From Peribacillus frigoritolerans (GTDB lineage Bacteria > Bacillota > Bacilli > Bacillales > DSM-1321), in the NCBI RefSeq assembly GCF_030676415.1, contig NZ_JAUUTW010000033.1, positions 1 through 57,240 of the forward strand: DNA of 57,240 bases. Reading direction: 5' to 3'. Of this stretch, positions 20,274-30,258 are shown one piece after another. The position numbers were made by a program, and so were the translations under genes. Numbering within the stretch: position 1 is the stretch's first letter; each line of letters opens with the position of its first letter. A model generated the notes under the pieces. It was not told where the DNA came from and searched no databases. It saw only the letters and a list, made by a program, of their open reading frames with translations.

Positions 20274-20543
20274 TTACTCCTCCGCTAGCTTTTCTTCCTT
20301 TACGATTGTATACATATCTGCAGCGGCTTCTTTTTTCGTCGTTTCTTGAATTTTATCGACACGTACCGTAACCAGCTTTTGACCGAATCTTACTGTCAAC
20401 TCGTCGCCATCTTTCACATTCGAACTTGCTTTGGCCTGTTGTCCGTTAATCGTGATTCTCCCTTTATCCGCAACCTCCTTCGCAAGTGTGCGGCGCTTGA
20501 TCAACCTTGAAACTTTTAGGAATTTATCCAATCTCATCGACAT
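20274..20543 (-). CDS. rqcP: S4-domain RNA-binding protein RqcP, ribosome quality control
   Basis: 89 residues: an S4 domain (MRLDKFLKVSRLIKRRTLAKE to GDELTVRF) plus a short tail. RqcP works with RqcH on stalled 50S subunits to add alanine tails. ATG 20543 has GGAG eight bases upstream; a second ATG two codons in would also work. Follows mazG by 17 bases. Formerly YabO. Confidence 0.94.
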   Translation of the reverse strand: MSMRLDKFLKVSRLIKRRTLAKEVADKGRITINGQQAKASSNVKDGDELTVRFGQKLVTVRVDKIQETTKKEAAADMYTIVKEEKLAEE

Positions 20544-20560
20544 TCAAATCTCTCCCTTAA

Positions 20561-22033
20561 TTAAAGTCCTTTAGCTTTTGCTTCATCCCAATATGAATCC
20601 AGTTCTTCCAATGTATAATCCTCAAACTTTTTGTCTGCCCTTTGAATGCACTCTTCTATATATGTAAAACGCTGGTGGAATTTCTGGTTTGCTTTGTAGA
20701 CGGCTTCTTCCGCTTGTATGTCATAATAACGTGAAATGTTGACAAGCGCAAAAAAGAGGTCGCCCAGCTCTGATTTTATTCTTTCGACATCCCTGTTCGG
20801 GCTTAATATTTCCTCTTCCAATTCCTGCACTTCTTCCCTGACCTTTTTCCAGGCTTCGGAAACCTCATCCCAATCAAATCCGACCTTTGCAGCCCTTTTT
20901 TGATACTCTTCGGCCCGAAGTAAGTTTGGCAGCGATTTCTCAATCCCATCCAGTATGGATTGCGGAGCTTTTGTTTCGCTCCCTTTTTCATCTTCTTTGA
21001 TTTTCTGCCAGTTCACTAATACGTCTTCCTCGCCGTTCACTTCAACATCTCCGAATACATGAGGGTGGCGTCGAATCATTTTCGCCGTAATGCCTTCAAT
21101 CACATCATCGATCGTGAACATGCCCTCATCTTCACCGATTTGTGAATGAAGCATCACCTGAAGCAAGACATCCCCAAGTTCACCAACCATGCCCTCATCA
21201 TCCTCTTCATCGATGGAATCAATCAGCTCGTACGCCTCTTCTATTAGATATTTCTTCAAGCTTTCATGAGTTTGTTTCTTATCCCAAGGACATCCGTCAG
21301 GACCTCTAAGTTCTGCGATAACCTGCCGTAGCTTAGAAAACTCCCTATATCGTAAAGCTTCTTCTCTAACAGGCGGGACATAAACACTCGTCAAGTTACT
21401 TAACTCCATCTGACGGTCGAGTTCGAAGAGAGCGCATTTTGTCACTTTTTCCTGACTGCTGCCTGCCGCTGTAACGATATATACCTCGTAGTCATCCGGT
21501 AGCTTTTCCATTAAAGTCAGCTTCACACTGGATGCACTGAATGCGTCATACACCTGTCCGATTATCATATGCTGGGTAATATGCAAATCATCTGGTGAAA
21601 GATCTGTTCCATCCAATAGCTGAAACCCTTCAATCGGATCGATTCTAACAGCCTGAAACAAGGGATCAAGGAAACTTTGCCCGCCTTCCAGCTTAATGGC
21701 TATTCCAAGAGCCGGACCCTTTTCGAGCAAAAGCTGTACCGTTTTTTCCGCAACCATAGGATGCCCCGGAACGGCGTATAGAACGGAACGGTTTGATGCC
21801 TCTTGTAATAATGTTCCGGCAATTTCTTCATATACAGCTTCAAATTGGTCGTGCTTTTCATATATCCCGTCAAACGCGAAGAAATTTATTCCTTCCCCTT
21901 TCAAATCCCCGATTACCGGATGATCAATCGTTCTGACGAAACATTGTTCTGTTTGGATCAATTTTTTATAAATCCCTAGTGGAAGCTGATCTAAATCCCC
22001 TGCACCAAGGCCTATTATCGTAATCTCATTCAT
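20561..22033 (-). CDS. yabN: Fusion of tetrapyrrole-methylase-like domain and MazG nucleotide pyrophosphohydrolase
   Basis: 490 residues: an N-terminal SAM-dependent methyltransferase-like fold of the tetrapyrrole methylase family (ITIIGLGAGDLDQLPLG, then YAVPGHPMVAEKT, about 1-215) and a C-terminal tandem MazG part (RGPDGCPWDKKQTHESL, EEAYELIDSI, GELGDVLLQV, and a second EVQELEEEI region). MazG hydrolyses NTPs, probably house-cleaning non-canonical ones; the methylase half's substrate is unknown. The start overlaps yabM by 8 bases. Same fusion as B. subtilis YabN. Confidence 0.93.
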   Translation of the reverse strand: MNEITIIGLGAGDLDQLPLGIYKKLIQTEQCFVRTIDHPVIGDLKGEGINFFAFDGIYEKHDQFEAVYEEIAGTLLQEASNRSVLYAVPGHPMVAEKTVQLLLEKGPALGIAIKLEGGQSFLDPLFQAVRIDPIEGFQLLDGTDLSPDDLHITQHMIIGQVYDAFSASSVKLTLMEKLPDDYEVYIVTAAGSSQEKVTKCALFELDRQMELSNLTSVYVPPVREEALRYREFSKLRQVIAELRGPDGCPWDKKQTHESLKKYLIEEAYELIDSIDEEDDEGMVGELGDVLLQVMLHSQIGEDEGMFTIDDVIEGITAKMIRRHPHVFGDVEVNGEEDVLVNWQKIKEDEKGSETKAPQSILDGIEKSLPNLLRAEEYQKRAAKVGFDWDEVSEAWKKVREEVQELEEEILSPNRDVERIKSELGDLFFALVNISRYYDIQAEEAVYKANQKFHQRFTYIEECIQRADKKFEDYTLEELDSYWDEAKAKGL

Positions 22034-23648
22034 GATTTCGTATACTCCTATTCGTTATTATAAATCGTTTTAGCTTTGAACCCGCAGGTATAAGTGAAAG
22101 TTCTTCTTCACCAAATAAGCCGGCACGAATGGCGGTCATCACAAAGACGGCTGCACCAATCCCTACACCGATCAAAGCTTGGATCGTAGCTAACAACCGG
22201 CTCTCGCCTGAAAACATCAATTCGAATAAGCCATTGAATAAAACAACCGCCGTACCCATGTAAACCGTACTCTTCAAGATTATTAACACGTGCTTCTTTT
22301 CAATTAATGTCTTCTTAATATGTACTCTCAATACCACATAAAATAATACAGTCATGATCATAAACGCAAGCACTGTTGCCGAGGCTGCCCCCGCGATATT
22401 GTAATGGGGCACTAGAACAAGGTTCAAAGCCCACTTGCTGCCCACACCCACAATCGTAATGATCACCGGCACGAACGAATAGCCTAAACTTTGAATCACT
22501 GCCGCTTCTGCCATTATGAGGGATGTGAATAAAATCGATAAAGAGAAAATTGCTAAAGTAATCGTCCCTTTGGCATCCGTGAACAGCATATGATTGACAG
22601 GCTTCATCGTCACCACCAGCCCAATAGCAGCAGCGAGTCCTATCGTCGCACTTACACGAAGCGCCAATTTGATCTTATTCAATAATTCATGTTCACTTTT
22701 CCTCTGAACGAATCCGGATATTACAGGTACTAGCGCCAATGCAAAAGAATTAGCCACGACTGTACCTAGCTGAAGCAACGGCTGTCCTCGATCATATACC
22801 CCTTTCCATTCTTTGGCTTCCCTTTCCCCCATCCCGGTTTCCCTTAGTAGGGAATACAGGTGCAGTGAATCGACAAACTGAAACAAGATAAGGATCAAGC
22901 CAGTTATGCAAAAGGCGAATCCTTGGAAAATCAGGACTTTGGAAATTTTGATGAAATTTACCGGTTTGATTCTCATTCGTAAAAAAAGCTTCCATTCTTC
23001 TCTTAAAATAACGAAAGCAATAAGCAGTACCAGGCCAGTTATGCCGCCTGTTATCGAACCGAGGACCGCCCCCTTGCCGACCACATAATCAGAGTAGCCC
23101 TGATACACGAATATTGTGGAAAGAACCAGAATCGTCAACACACGGATGCATTGTTCAGCGACCTGCGAACTGGCCGTCGGTAACATGTCGTTTATTCCTT
23201 GAAAATAGCCTCTTAAAACAGATGAAATCGGCATTAATAAATAGGAATAGGCAACGATTCTCAGCAGACCGGCTAAATGCGGATCCTTCATCCATCCTGC
23301 AATCCAATCAGCGCCAAGGAATAGTGCAGCAAACATCATGACTCCTATCGAACTTAAGACGACGAATGATGTCACTAAAATGTCCTTCACTGCAAAGGTA
23401 TTTTTGGAAGATTCCCGTTCTGCAATAAGTTTGGATATGACTACCGGAAAGCCGAGTGTTGATAATGTAAAAGCAACACCGTAGAAGGGATAAACCTGTT
23501 GATAGATATAAAACCCGATGTCACCCGCAATGTTCTGATATGGTATGCGATAGGCCGCACTCAATACTTTTACGATAATCGCTGCTGCGCTCAAGATCAG
23601 CGCACCTCGAAAAAGTTCATTTGATGTTTTATAAGGCTTTTCAGCCAT
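22026..23648 (-). CDS. yabM: Multi-pass polysaccharide flippase-family protein (SpoVB/MurJ-like)
   Basis: 540 residues, about 14 membrane segments, MOP-superfamily polysaccharide/lipid II flippase type (FRGALILSAAAIIVKVLSAA at the N-terminus, then PFYGVAFTLSTLGFPVVISK). Probably moves a lipid-linked glycan precursor; the substrate is not established. ATG 23648 (MAEKPYK) has GGGG seven bases upstream; a GTG six codons earlier does not. It sits between spoVT and mazG as B. subtilis yabM does, so it may serve sporulation. Confidence 0.92.
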   Translation of the reverse strand: MAEKPYKTSNELFRGALILSAAAIIVKVLSAAYRIPYQNIAGDIGFYIYQQVYPFYGVAFTLSTLGFPVVISKLIAERESSKNTFAVKDILVTSFVVLSSIGVMMFAALFLGADWIAGWMKDPHLAGLLRIVAYSYLLMPISSVLRGYFQGINDMLPTASSQVAEQCIRVLTILVLSTIFVYQGYSDYVVGKGAVLGSITGGITGLVLLIAFVILREEWKLFLRMRIKPVNFIKISKVLIFQGFAFCITGLILILFQFVDSLHLYSLLRETGMGEREAKEWKGVYDRGQPLLQLGTVVANSFALALVPVISGFVQRKSEHELLNKIKLALRVSATIGLAAAIGLVVTMKPVNHMLFTDAKGTITLAIFSLSILFTSLIMAEAAVIQSLGYSFVPVIITIVGVGSKWALNLVLVPHYNIAGAASATVLAFMIMTVLFYVVLRVHIKKTLIEKKHVLIILKSTVYMGTAVVLFNGLFELMFSGESRLLATIQALIGVGIGAAVFVMTAIRAGLFGEEELSLIPAGSKLKRFIITNRSIRNHE

Positions 23649-23811
23649 TCTTTTTCCCCTTTTCACTCATATGTGGTAGTTATTATAGCATAATTCAAAT
23701 GGTTATTTTTCAATTCCAGCCACACTGTTAATTATTTTCCATATTTACCACAAAGAATATTTTCCCCTCTTTATGCCTGCCCCCATCCGGTTAACCTTTT
23801 AGAAAGTGCAA

Positions 23812-23837
23812 AAAGGACAGCGCGATTGCTGCCCTTT
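23812..23837 (-). terminator. spoVT terminator
   Basis: Minus-strand stem AAAGGGCAGC / GCTGTCCTTT (one G-U) with a 6-base loop followed by TTTTT, 33 bases after the spoVT stop. Confidence 0.85.
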
Positions 23838-23869
23838 CCACCTTTAAAATTATAATGGCATGTCCAAGG

Positions 23870-24406
23870 TTACTGTTCCATTTGTCTAGCTAGGAAACTT
23901 GCTGCTGTTTCAACCGATTTCTGTTCCACTTCACCAATGGTACTATCTTTAGAGAAAATCAAGACGGCACCAATCGGGTCGCCACTCGCAATGATCGGAG
24001 CTGCAGTATAAGATTGAACCTCTTCATCATTGGAATCAACAAATGAAATTTGTCCGTTTGGAGACTCCAGGACAGGATTTCTTTCTTCCATGATTTTTTC
24101 CACTAGTTCACTAACGCTTTTATTTAAGTATTCTTTTTTGGAGCCGCCTGCCACTGCAATGTAAGTATCCCTGTCACAAATCATAACTGGGTTTCCAAGG
24201 CTATCATAAAGTGCTTCTGCATATTCCCTTGCAAAATCGCCTAACTCACTAATAGGAGAGTATTTCTTTAGGATGACTTCTCCATCTCTATCCACAAATA
24301 TTTCCAGTGGATCTCCTTCACGAATACGGAGGGTCCTGCGAATTTCTTTCGGGATGACGACTCTTCCTAAATCATCAATTCGGCGAACGATACCAGTTGC
24401 TTTCAT
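23870..24406 (-). CDS. spoVT: Stage V sporulation regulator SpoVT
   Basis: Forespore transcription factor that adjusts sigma-G-dependent genes. 178 residues: N-terminal AbrB-type swapped-hairpin DNA-binding domain (MKATGIVRRIDDLGRVVIPK, 1-50) and a C-terminal GAF-like domain (about 55-178). The DNA-binding part is nearly the same as AbrB at 48841-49125. A sigma-G-type promoter lies at 24484-24512, and the gene has its own terminator, so it is monocistronic. Confidence 0.97.
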   Translation of the reverse strand: MKATGIVRRIDDLGRVVIPKEIRRTLRIREGDPLEIFVDRDGEVILKKYSPISELGDFAREYAEALYDSLGNPVMICDRDTYIAVAGGSKKEYLNKSVSELVEKIMEERNPVLESPNGQISFVDSNDEEVQSYTAAPIIASGDPIGAVLIFSKDSTIGEVEQKSVETAASFLARQMEQ

Positions 24407-24483
24407 CTAATGTTGCCTCACTTTCATCTAATTGATTTGATAAATCCTCATTTTGTAGCAAAATCATCACCAGCTATTGTACT

Positions 24484-24512
24484 TAGTATTTTTCTAATGG
24501 TAAGTTCTATGC
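24484..24512 (-). promoter_or_regulatory. Sigma-G-type promoter of spoVT
   Basis: Minus strand: GCATA (24508-24512), 17 bp, AATACTA (24484-24490) against consensus GNATR and CAWAMTA. Agrees with forespore expression of spoVT. About 78 bases ahead of the start codon. Confidence 0.7.
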
Positions 24513-24593
24513 ACTTTGAAAAAATTTTTCTTTTTGTTGCATTTTTTTACCATGGTACCTAAAAAAATTTCTTCAAGAGGACAATCATTCATT

Positions 24594-27500
24594 TCAGTTT
24601 TTTGTGGCTTGCGTCTCTTTTTTTACATACTGTAAACCTTTGGTCATCTCGAATAAGATATTAAGCCATTTGCTTTGTTCTACGCCTTTTATGTGCAGGA
24701 CCAGCTTCATTCGATTGCCGTCCATGCCGAAGCCCACCATACGGCCATACTTCGATCCCAGCTCGAACACCTTTTGTCCATCCACATTGCTGCTGACCTT
24801 TTCCCTAAGGAGAATGCTGATTTCCTGCTTTAATTGTTTGATGCTTTCAATTCCGGCCTTTTCAGCATATACCTTCATTTCGGCAATCATGAATAAATAA
24901 GAAACTTCTTCTGGATATTCTCCGAAACGATCGATCATTTCATCCTGTAATTCTTCCACTTCTTCAAGCGAAGCAATACCTCTGAACCTTTTATACATTT
25001 CTATTTTCTGATGTCCATCCATTATGTAGGCATCAGGGATATAAGCATCCACTTCAACGTCAATTTCCAGGATATTCTTTTCTTCGGCTGGTTGGTCATT
25101 ACGTTTCGCATCTACAGCTTCTTTCAACATTTGTGAATACAGATCAAAACCAACTGAATCGATGAAGCCATGTTGTTGAGCCCCTAGAATGTTTCCAGCT
25201 CCCCTGATGGATAAATCACGCATCGCGATTTTGAACCCTGAACCCAATTCTGTAAATTCCTTAATGGATTGAAGACGTTTTTCTGCCACTTCCGTCAACA
25301 CTTTATCTTTCCTATAAGTGAAGAATGCATATGCCACCCGATTGGATCGCCCTACACGGCCACGCAGCTGATAAAGCTGTGAAAGTCCCATTCTATCTGC
25401 TTCATTCACGATAAGCGTATTGACATTCGGGATATCAACACCCGTCTCTATAATGGTTGTACTTACCAAAACATCATATTCGCCTTCTAAAAAGCCGAAC
25501 ATGACGGCTTCCAGTTCTTGCTCTGTCATTTGCCCATGAGCATAGGTGACACGGGCATCGGGCACCAGCATGGAAATTTCTTCTGCTTTTCTTGCTATAT
25601 CCTCTACCCGATTGTAGAGGAAATAAACCTGACCACCCCTGGCCAATTCCCGTTCTATGGCTTCCGTTACCAACGATCCATTATACTCCATGACATAAGT
25701 TTGGATCGGGAACCTGTTCTCAGGCGGTGTTTCGATGACGGACAGATCCCTCACGCCCAACATGGACATATGAAGGGTCCTCGGAATCGGCGTCGCAGTC
25801 AAAGTCAGTACATCCACATTAGTTTTTAACCGTTTGATCTTTTCCTTATGTGTAACGCCAAAGCGCTGTTCTTCATCAATGATAAGCAATCCCAAATCGC
25901 GGTACACCATATCTTTGGATAAAATCCTATGCGTGCCAACCACAATATCCACCGTGCCGGCCTTTAATCCTTTAATCGTCTCCGTTTGCTGTTTTTTAGT
26001 CCTGAAACGGCTCATATGACCAATTGAAATGGGATAATCCTGAAAACGCTCCCTTAATGTTTCATAATGCTGCTGGGCGAGGATTGTGGTCGGAACAAGA
26101 AATGCAACCTGCTTGCCATCCATTATGGCTTTAAAAGCGGCCCGGATCGCCACCTCTGTCTTCCCATATCCAACATCGCCACATAATAAACGATCCATCG
26201 GCCGTTCCCGTTCCATATCCTTTTTGATTTCGATTATGGAACGTAATTGATCTTCCGTTTCGTTATAAGCGAATGATGTTTCGAATTCTCTCTGCATATC
26301 ACCATCAGGTGAAAAGGCATAGCCCTTTGCCGCTTCTCTTTCTGCGTATAACTTGATTAAATCATCGGCAATGTTCTCAACGGATGATTGAACCTTACTT
26401 TTGACACGTTTCCATTCCGTTCCGCCTAGCTTATAAAGCTTCGGTTCTTTTCCTTCAGAACCGACATATTTTTGGACAAGATCAATTTGGTCGACAGGAA
26501 CATACAATTTATCATCCGCTTGATAACGAATATTCAGGTAATCTTTATGGACCCCATTTATCGTAAGGGTTTCAATTCCCAAGTATTTACCGATACCGTG
26601 GTTAACATGAACGACATAGTCACCGATCTTCAGTTCGGAATAACTCTTGATTCGCTCCGCATTCGATAGTTTCTGTCTCCGTATTGATTTCTTTGACTTC
26701 TTATTAAACAATTCCGTTTCCGTAATGATACTGAATTTTTGCATAGGTAACTCAAAGCCGCTATTTAGACTTCCGCGTAAAATCTGTACTTTACCCGGAA
26801 GAATGCTGTTCGCATTAAACAGTTCTGCGGCCTCTATATCATAATCGGCTAAAACCGAATGCAGCTTTTTAACCCGTTCTTCATCCTGTCCAAGTATGAC
26901 GACTGTATATTTCCCTTTTTTCCAACGTTCCAGTTCAGCTTTGAACACATTCATCTGTCCATGGAAATTTTGCATTTGTTTACTGGCAAAATTCAGGATA
27001 TTCTGAGGATTCGTATGCGGTACATGCCGTAAAAACAATGAAAGGTATATAAACGGCCTGCTGGATTTCATTATTAATTCCTGCATGGGATGAGCCAATT
27101 TTATGTCATGGATAATTTGTCCCTGACTTAAAAGGTCCGTGTACCACCCAGCCTCTTCTTTTTCCAAAGAATCATTGATTTCCTGGATTCTACTGATTTC
27201 ATCTAAGAAAACCAAACCATTTACCGGTAAATAATCTATCAAACTAGCTGGATCTTCATACGCTAAACTTAAGTATTTAAAGATTTTATCGGGTATATTC
27301 CCCATTTTCAGCTGTTCAAGTTCGTAACTGATCGTTTGAACCAGCTGTTCCTTGGTTTTCTCGTCTTTAAGTTTCTTCAAGCTTTTACTTAATCCGCTCT
27401 CCAGCCTTGTTATGATTCTTTCGATATGCTCCGTCTCTAGCAAAGCCTCACTGACGGGACCAATCGTCACTTTCTTGAGTTTCTCGATGGATCGCTGATC

Positions 27501-28130
27501 TTCGCTTGAAAAAGTCCTTATTGAATCTATTTCGGTATCGAATAATTCAATTCGTATTGGATTAGGTTCGGTGATCGGGTAAATATCGATTATACCGCCC
27601 CTGATACTGAATTCACCGGGAGAAGCAACCATTTCAGACCGGTTATAACCCATGGCAACGAATTTATTAAGCGTTGGTTCAAGTTCGATGTCTTCCCCTA
27701 AATTAAAAGCGAGCTGATGCCTCTTCCAAATATCCTTTGGGGGAAGCACACGGCGCACCCCGGGAATTGGCGCAATGACAATCCCTTTCTTTCCCTCCGC
27801 CCAAAAGTTCAATGCCTCTACACGTTGGGCCCTTAATTCCGGGCTGGCAACACTCAAATCAGCCGCAATCAATTCATTGGCTGGATATATATATAATTCT
27901 TCCTCGGGAATGAAACTGGATAAGTCCTCATGGAATTTTTGTGCTTGCAATAAATTATGGGTAACTAATAAAATAGGCCTATTCGTCTTTTCATATACGG
28001 AAGCCAGCAATAGTGATCTCGAGGAACCTGTCAGACCAGAGACGATTTGCTCCTTAAGTCCTTCATCGATGCCGGCTATTAACGAATGAACATCATCTTG
28101 TTTGGAGAACAAGTTCTGCAATCCATTCAT
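24594..28130 (-). CDS. mfd: Transcription-repair coupling factor
   Basis: Removes RNA polymerase stalled at DNA lesions and recruits UvrA. 1178 residues: N-terminal UvrB-like module (1-350), RNA-polymerase interaction domain (SYSELKIGDYVVHVNHGIGKY near 490), superfamily 2 helicase with Walker A GDVGYGKTEVA and DEEQRFG, TRCF motif and C-terminal domain. Full length. ATG 28130 follows GGGGGG. In B. subtilis Mfd also affects gene expression and mutagenesis in stationary phase. No close partner: 162 bases to fin and 188 to spoVT. Confidence 0.97.
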   Translation of the reverse strand: MNGLQNLFSKQDDVHSLIAGIDEGLKEQIVSGLTGSSRSLLLASVYEKTNRPILLVTHNLLQAQKFHEDLSSFIPEEELYIYPANELIAADLSVASPELRAQRVEALNFWAEGKKGIVIAPIPGVRRVLPPKDIWKRHQLAFNLGEDIELEPTLNKFVAMGYNRSEMVASPGEFSIRGGIIDIYPITEPNPIRIELFDTEIDSIRTFSSEDQRSIEKLKKVTIGPVSEALLETEHIERIITRLESGLSKSLKKLKDEKTKEQLVQTISYELEQLKMGNIPDKIFKYLSLAYEDPASLIDYLPVNGLVFLDEISRIQEINDSLEKEEAGWYTDLLSQGQIIHDIKLAHPMQELIMKSSRPFIYLSLFLRHVPHTNPQNILNFASKQMQNFHGQMNVFKAELERWKKGKYTVVILGQDEERVKKLHSVLADYDIEAAELFNANSILPGKVQILRGSLNSGFELPMQKFSIITETELFNKKSKKSIRRQKLSNAERIKSYSELKIGDYVVHVNHGIGKYLGIETLTINGVHKDYLNIRYQADDKLYVPVDQIDLVQKYVGSEGKEPKLYKLGGTEWKRVKSKVQSSVENIADDLIKLYAEREAAKGYAFSPDGDMQREFETSFAYNETEDQLRSIIEIKKDMERERPMDRLLCGDVGYGKTEVAIRAAFKAIMDGKQVAFLVPTTILAQQHYETLRERFQDYPISIGHMSRFRTKKQQTETIKGLKAGTVDIVVGTHRILSKDMVYRDLGLLIIDEEQRFGVTHKEKIKRLKTNVDVLTLTATPIPRTLHMSMLGVRDLSVIETPPENRFPIQTYVMEYNGSLVTEAIERELARGGQVYFLYNRVEDIARKAEEISMLVPDARVTYAHGQMTEQELEAVMFGFLEGEYDVLVSTTIIETGVDIPNVNTLIVNEADRMGLSQLYQLRGRVGRSNRVAYAFFTYRKDKVLTEVAEKRLQSIKEFTELGSGFKIAMRDLSIRGAGNILGAQQHGFIDSVGFDLYSQMLKEAVDAKRNDQPAEEKNILEIDVEVDAYIPDAYIMDGHQKIEMYKRFRGIASLEEVEELQDEMIDRFGEYPEEVSYLFMIAEMKVYAEKAGIESIKQLKQEISILLREKVSSNVDGQKVFELGSKYGRMVGFGMDGNRMKLVLHIKGVEQSKWLNILFEMTKGLQYVKKETQATKN

Positions 28131-28292
28131 TTTCTTTCCCCCCTCTCTTTAACGTGCGAAAAACCATTTGCTGTATTAGAACTTGGCCATTTCACCAAGC
28201 GTCCTCTTTATTAACGGCAATTTTATGTGCCCTGCCCTGGTATTCCAGACAAACGGAAAAATGCTTTGGATTTTGTCCAAAGCCCTCTCCCG

Positions 28293-28523
28293 CTAATGAA
28301 TAATATAATCGTTTTCATATAAATCAGGGTTTCTTTGCAGCGATTCATGGCAATCTTCACATATCGCCCTTACATGCATATCCCCTTCAGAATCATAAAC
28401 GATCATCTCTTGTCGCTCTTCATCGGTAAGTTGATTAAAACCTAACTGCTCCGTACTCAGTGAGTGTGCCTCGATTGAGCCCAGCTTAGTTCCGCAATGT
28501 CGGCATCGATAATGGAGAGCCAT
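28293..28523 (-). CDS. fin: Anti-sigma-F factor Fin
   Basis: 76-residue zinc protein with CxxC pairs Cys7/Cys10 and Cys55/Cys58. In B. subtilis Fin (YabK) binds sigma-F and turns the forespore from sigma-F to sigma-G control. The sequence [12 protein letters not shown] and [13 protein letters not shown] is diagnostic. Position between pth and mfd is conserved. Upstream, a possible sigma-F/G promoter reads GAATA (28578-28582), 19 bp, CATACTA (28552-28558); the -10 is a perfect sigma-G match but the spacer is one base too long. Pairs functionally with csfB near the right end. Confidence 0.95.
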   Translation of the reverse strand: MALHYRCRHCGTKLGSIEAHSLSTEQLGFNQLTDEERQEMIVYDSEGDMHVRAICEDCHESLQRNPDLYENDYIIH

Positions 28524-28627
28524 TTGGTAACCCCCTATTTAGTAATAGTGTTAGTATGTACAAAAGTAGAGGGGTTTTATTCAGCGAAACAGGAAGATAT
28601 TATTCTTTACTTATAATTACTCTGTGC

Positions 28628-29188
28628 TTATTGGTTATATTCGTTCATGACCTGTATAAAAGGTTTTTCCATCCAGGCTTCACAAGAAGCTGCGCTTTTT
28701 TCGATCGTTGCCCCGACATGATCCCATTCTTCAGGCGAAAAACGCCCTAATACATAATCAGATACCGGAATACGGCCAATCGGGCGGCCAATGCCTATTC
28801 TGATTCGATTGAATTCTTGCGTACCCAAATGGGCAATTGAAGATTTTATCCCATTATGACCGCCTGCACTTCCTTTTTGACGAAGGCGAAGCTTCCCTGG
28901 AGGTAAATCAAGGTCATCATATATAATGACCACATCCGCGATATCCACCTTAAAGAAATGCATGACAGCCGAAATGGATTCTCCTGACAAATTCATGTAG
29001 GTTAAGGGTTTAAGCAATAAAACTTTTTCTCCCTTTACCATTCCTGTACCATATATCCCCTTATGTTTTGCTTGATCAAGTGGAATCGACCATCTTTTGG
29101 ATAACTCATCTATTACTTCAAATCCGACGTTATGCCGAGTTTTTTCATATTGTCTACCTGGGTTCCCTAACCCTACAATAATTTTCAT
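28628..29188 (-). CDS. pth: Peptidyl-tRNA hydrolase
   Basis: Recycles peptidyl-tRNA dropped from ribosomes; known as SpoVC in B. subtilis, where a mutation blocks sporulation. 186 residues with catalytic His19 (TRHNVGFEV), Asn and acid residues in DDLDLPPGK (91-99) and GHNGIKS near 112. GGAG upstream of ATG 29188. Separated from ctc by 260 bases that include the ctc terminator. Confidence 0.97.
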   Translation of the reverse strand: MKIIVGLGNPGRQYEKTRHNVGFEVIDELSKRWSIPLDQAKHKGIYGTGMVKGEKVLLLKPLTYMNLSGESISAVMHFFKVDIADVVIIYDDLDLPPGKLRLRQKGSAGGHNGIKSSIAHLGTQEFNRIRIGIGRPIGRIPVSDYVLGRFSPEEWDHVGATIEKSAASCEAWMEKPFIQVMNEYNQ

Positions 29189-29382
29189 GATTCACACTCC
29201 GTCATTACGGTTATTTAGGGAGTTACGCTGGGACGAAGTTTTTCAAAGATCATTGACCTTTAGAAAAATAGTACCCTAATTTCAAGCTGGCCTGCAAGCG
29301 ACCGGAGAACTAATTAGGGAAAATCCTAATTAAAGGAATCCATTACAAAAAATGGTCCAGTTTAAATGGATGCATCCAGCGA

Positions 29383-29413
29383 TTGAAAAGACGTAACTCG
29401 TAAGAGCTACGCC
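29383..29413 (-). terminator. ctc terminator
   Basis: Minus-strand 10-bp stem GGCGTAGCTC / GAGTTACGTC with G-U pairs and a 4-base loop, followed by TTTTC. Placed about 35 bases after the ctc stop. Confidence 0.65.
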
Positions 29414-29447
29414 TATTATATCACGATTCACTTGTTTAATCCCGGCA

Positions 29448-30086
29448 TCATGACTCTGGTGATGCCTTGGTTTCCCTTCCTACTTCATTTTCAGGGATAC
29501 CGCCATCTTGCTGTTCACCTGTACTTATTTCCTCTTCCTGACGAGGAGCCAAAACAGATGCAACGACTTCTTGACCGTCGTGGTCGATTTTAACTTGCTG
29601 ATTCGTTTGGATATCGGATATGTAGATTGTATCCCCTACCTGAAGTTCGGTTACGTCAACATCGATGGATTCAGGAATGTCATTAGGTTTAGCCGTAACC
29701 GTCACTTCATGAAGAGACTGCTGAAGGACCCCACCGTCTTTCACGCCTTTACAAACACCGACAAGGTTAATGCGAACTTGTGCCTGTAATTGAGCGGACA
29801 TATCTACAATTAAAAAGTCTGCATGATAAATGGAGTTCTTTATTGGATCCTTTTGATAGTCAGAGAGCATGACTTTATAACTCGTACCTTCCAAGTCCAA
29901 AGAAATGATTCCATTACGGCCTATTTCCTTTATTGTCTTTTGAAGCTCAATATTATTGACTGAAATGGCCGTACTGTCATTTTTATTGCCATATACAATC
30001 GCAGGGATTTCGCCGTTTTCTCTCAAATTCCTTAAATTAGAGTGTTTTGAATCCGTACGTTCTTTTGCAGCTAATATATTACTCAT
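29448..30086 (-). CDS. ctc: Ribosomal protein L25/general stress protein Ctc
   Basis: 212 residues: N-terminal L25-like 5S rRNA-binding domain (KHSNLRNLRENGEIPAIVYG, 1-95), TL5/CTC beta domain (96-185) and an acidic tail. Binds the 50S subunit under stress. A textbook sigma-B promoter is at 30137-30162. In B. subtilis ctc directly follows prs; here the four ssu genes separate them, and the sigma-B promoter stays with ctc. GGCGGAGG before ATG 30086. Confidence 0.96.
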   Translation of the reverse strand: MSNILAAKERTDSKHSNLRNLRENGEIPAIVYGNKNDSTAISVNNIELQKTIKEIGRNGIISLDLEGTSYKVMLSDYQKDPIKNSIYHADFLIVDMSAQLQAQVRINLVGVCKGVKDGGVLQQSLHEVTVTAKPNDIPESIDVDVTELQVGDTIYISDIQTNQQVKIDHDGQEVVASVLAPRQEEEISTGEQQDGGIPENEVGRETKASPES

Positions 30087-30136
30087 ACATCCTCCGCCTT
30101 CCTAAATATGAATTACAAGTTTCTCTATATTTAACA

Positions 30137-30162
30137 TTTCCCTAAATGGCGAATCATTAAAC
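30137..30162 (-). promoter_or_regulatory. Sigma-B promoter of ctc
   Basis: Minus strand: GTTTAA (30157-30162), 14 bp, GGGAAA (30137-30142). This matches the sigma-B consensus GTTTAA-N12-15-GGGWAW exactly, and ctc is the classic sigma-B gene. About 50 bases before the start codon. Confidence 0.9.
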
Positions 30163-30258
30163 ATGAAAGGTAAAATCCGCAGGGTGCAAGAAGAGGATAA
30201 ACATATGGTAAACATAGGAATTCGCTGCAAAATCTTTTTTCATTCTTTTTTCTCTAAT

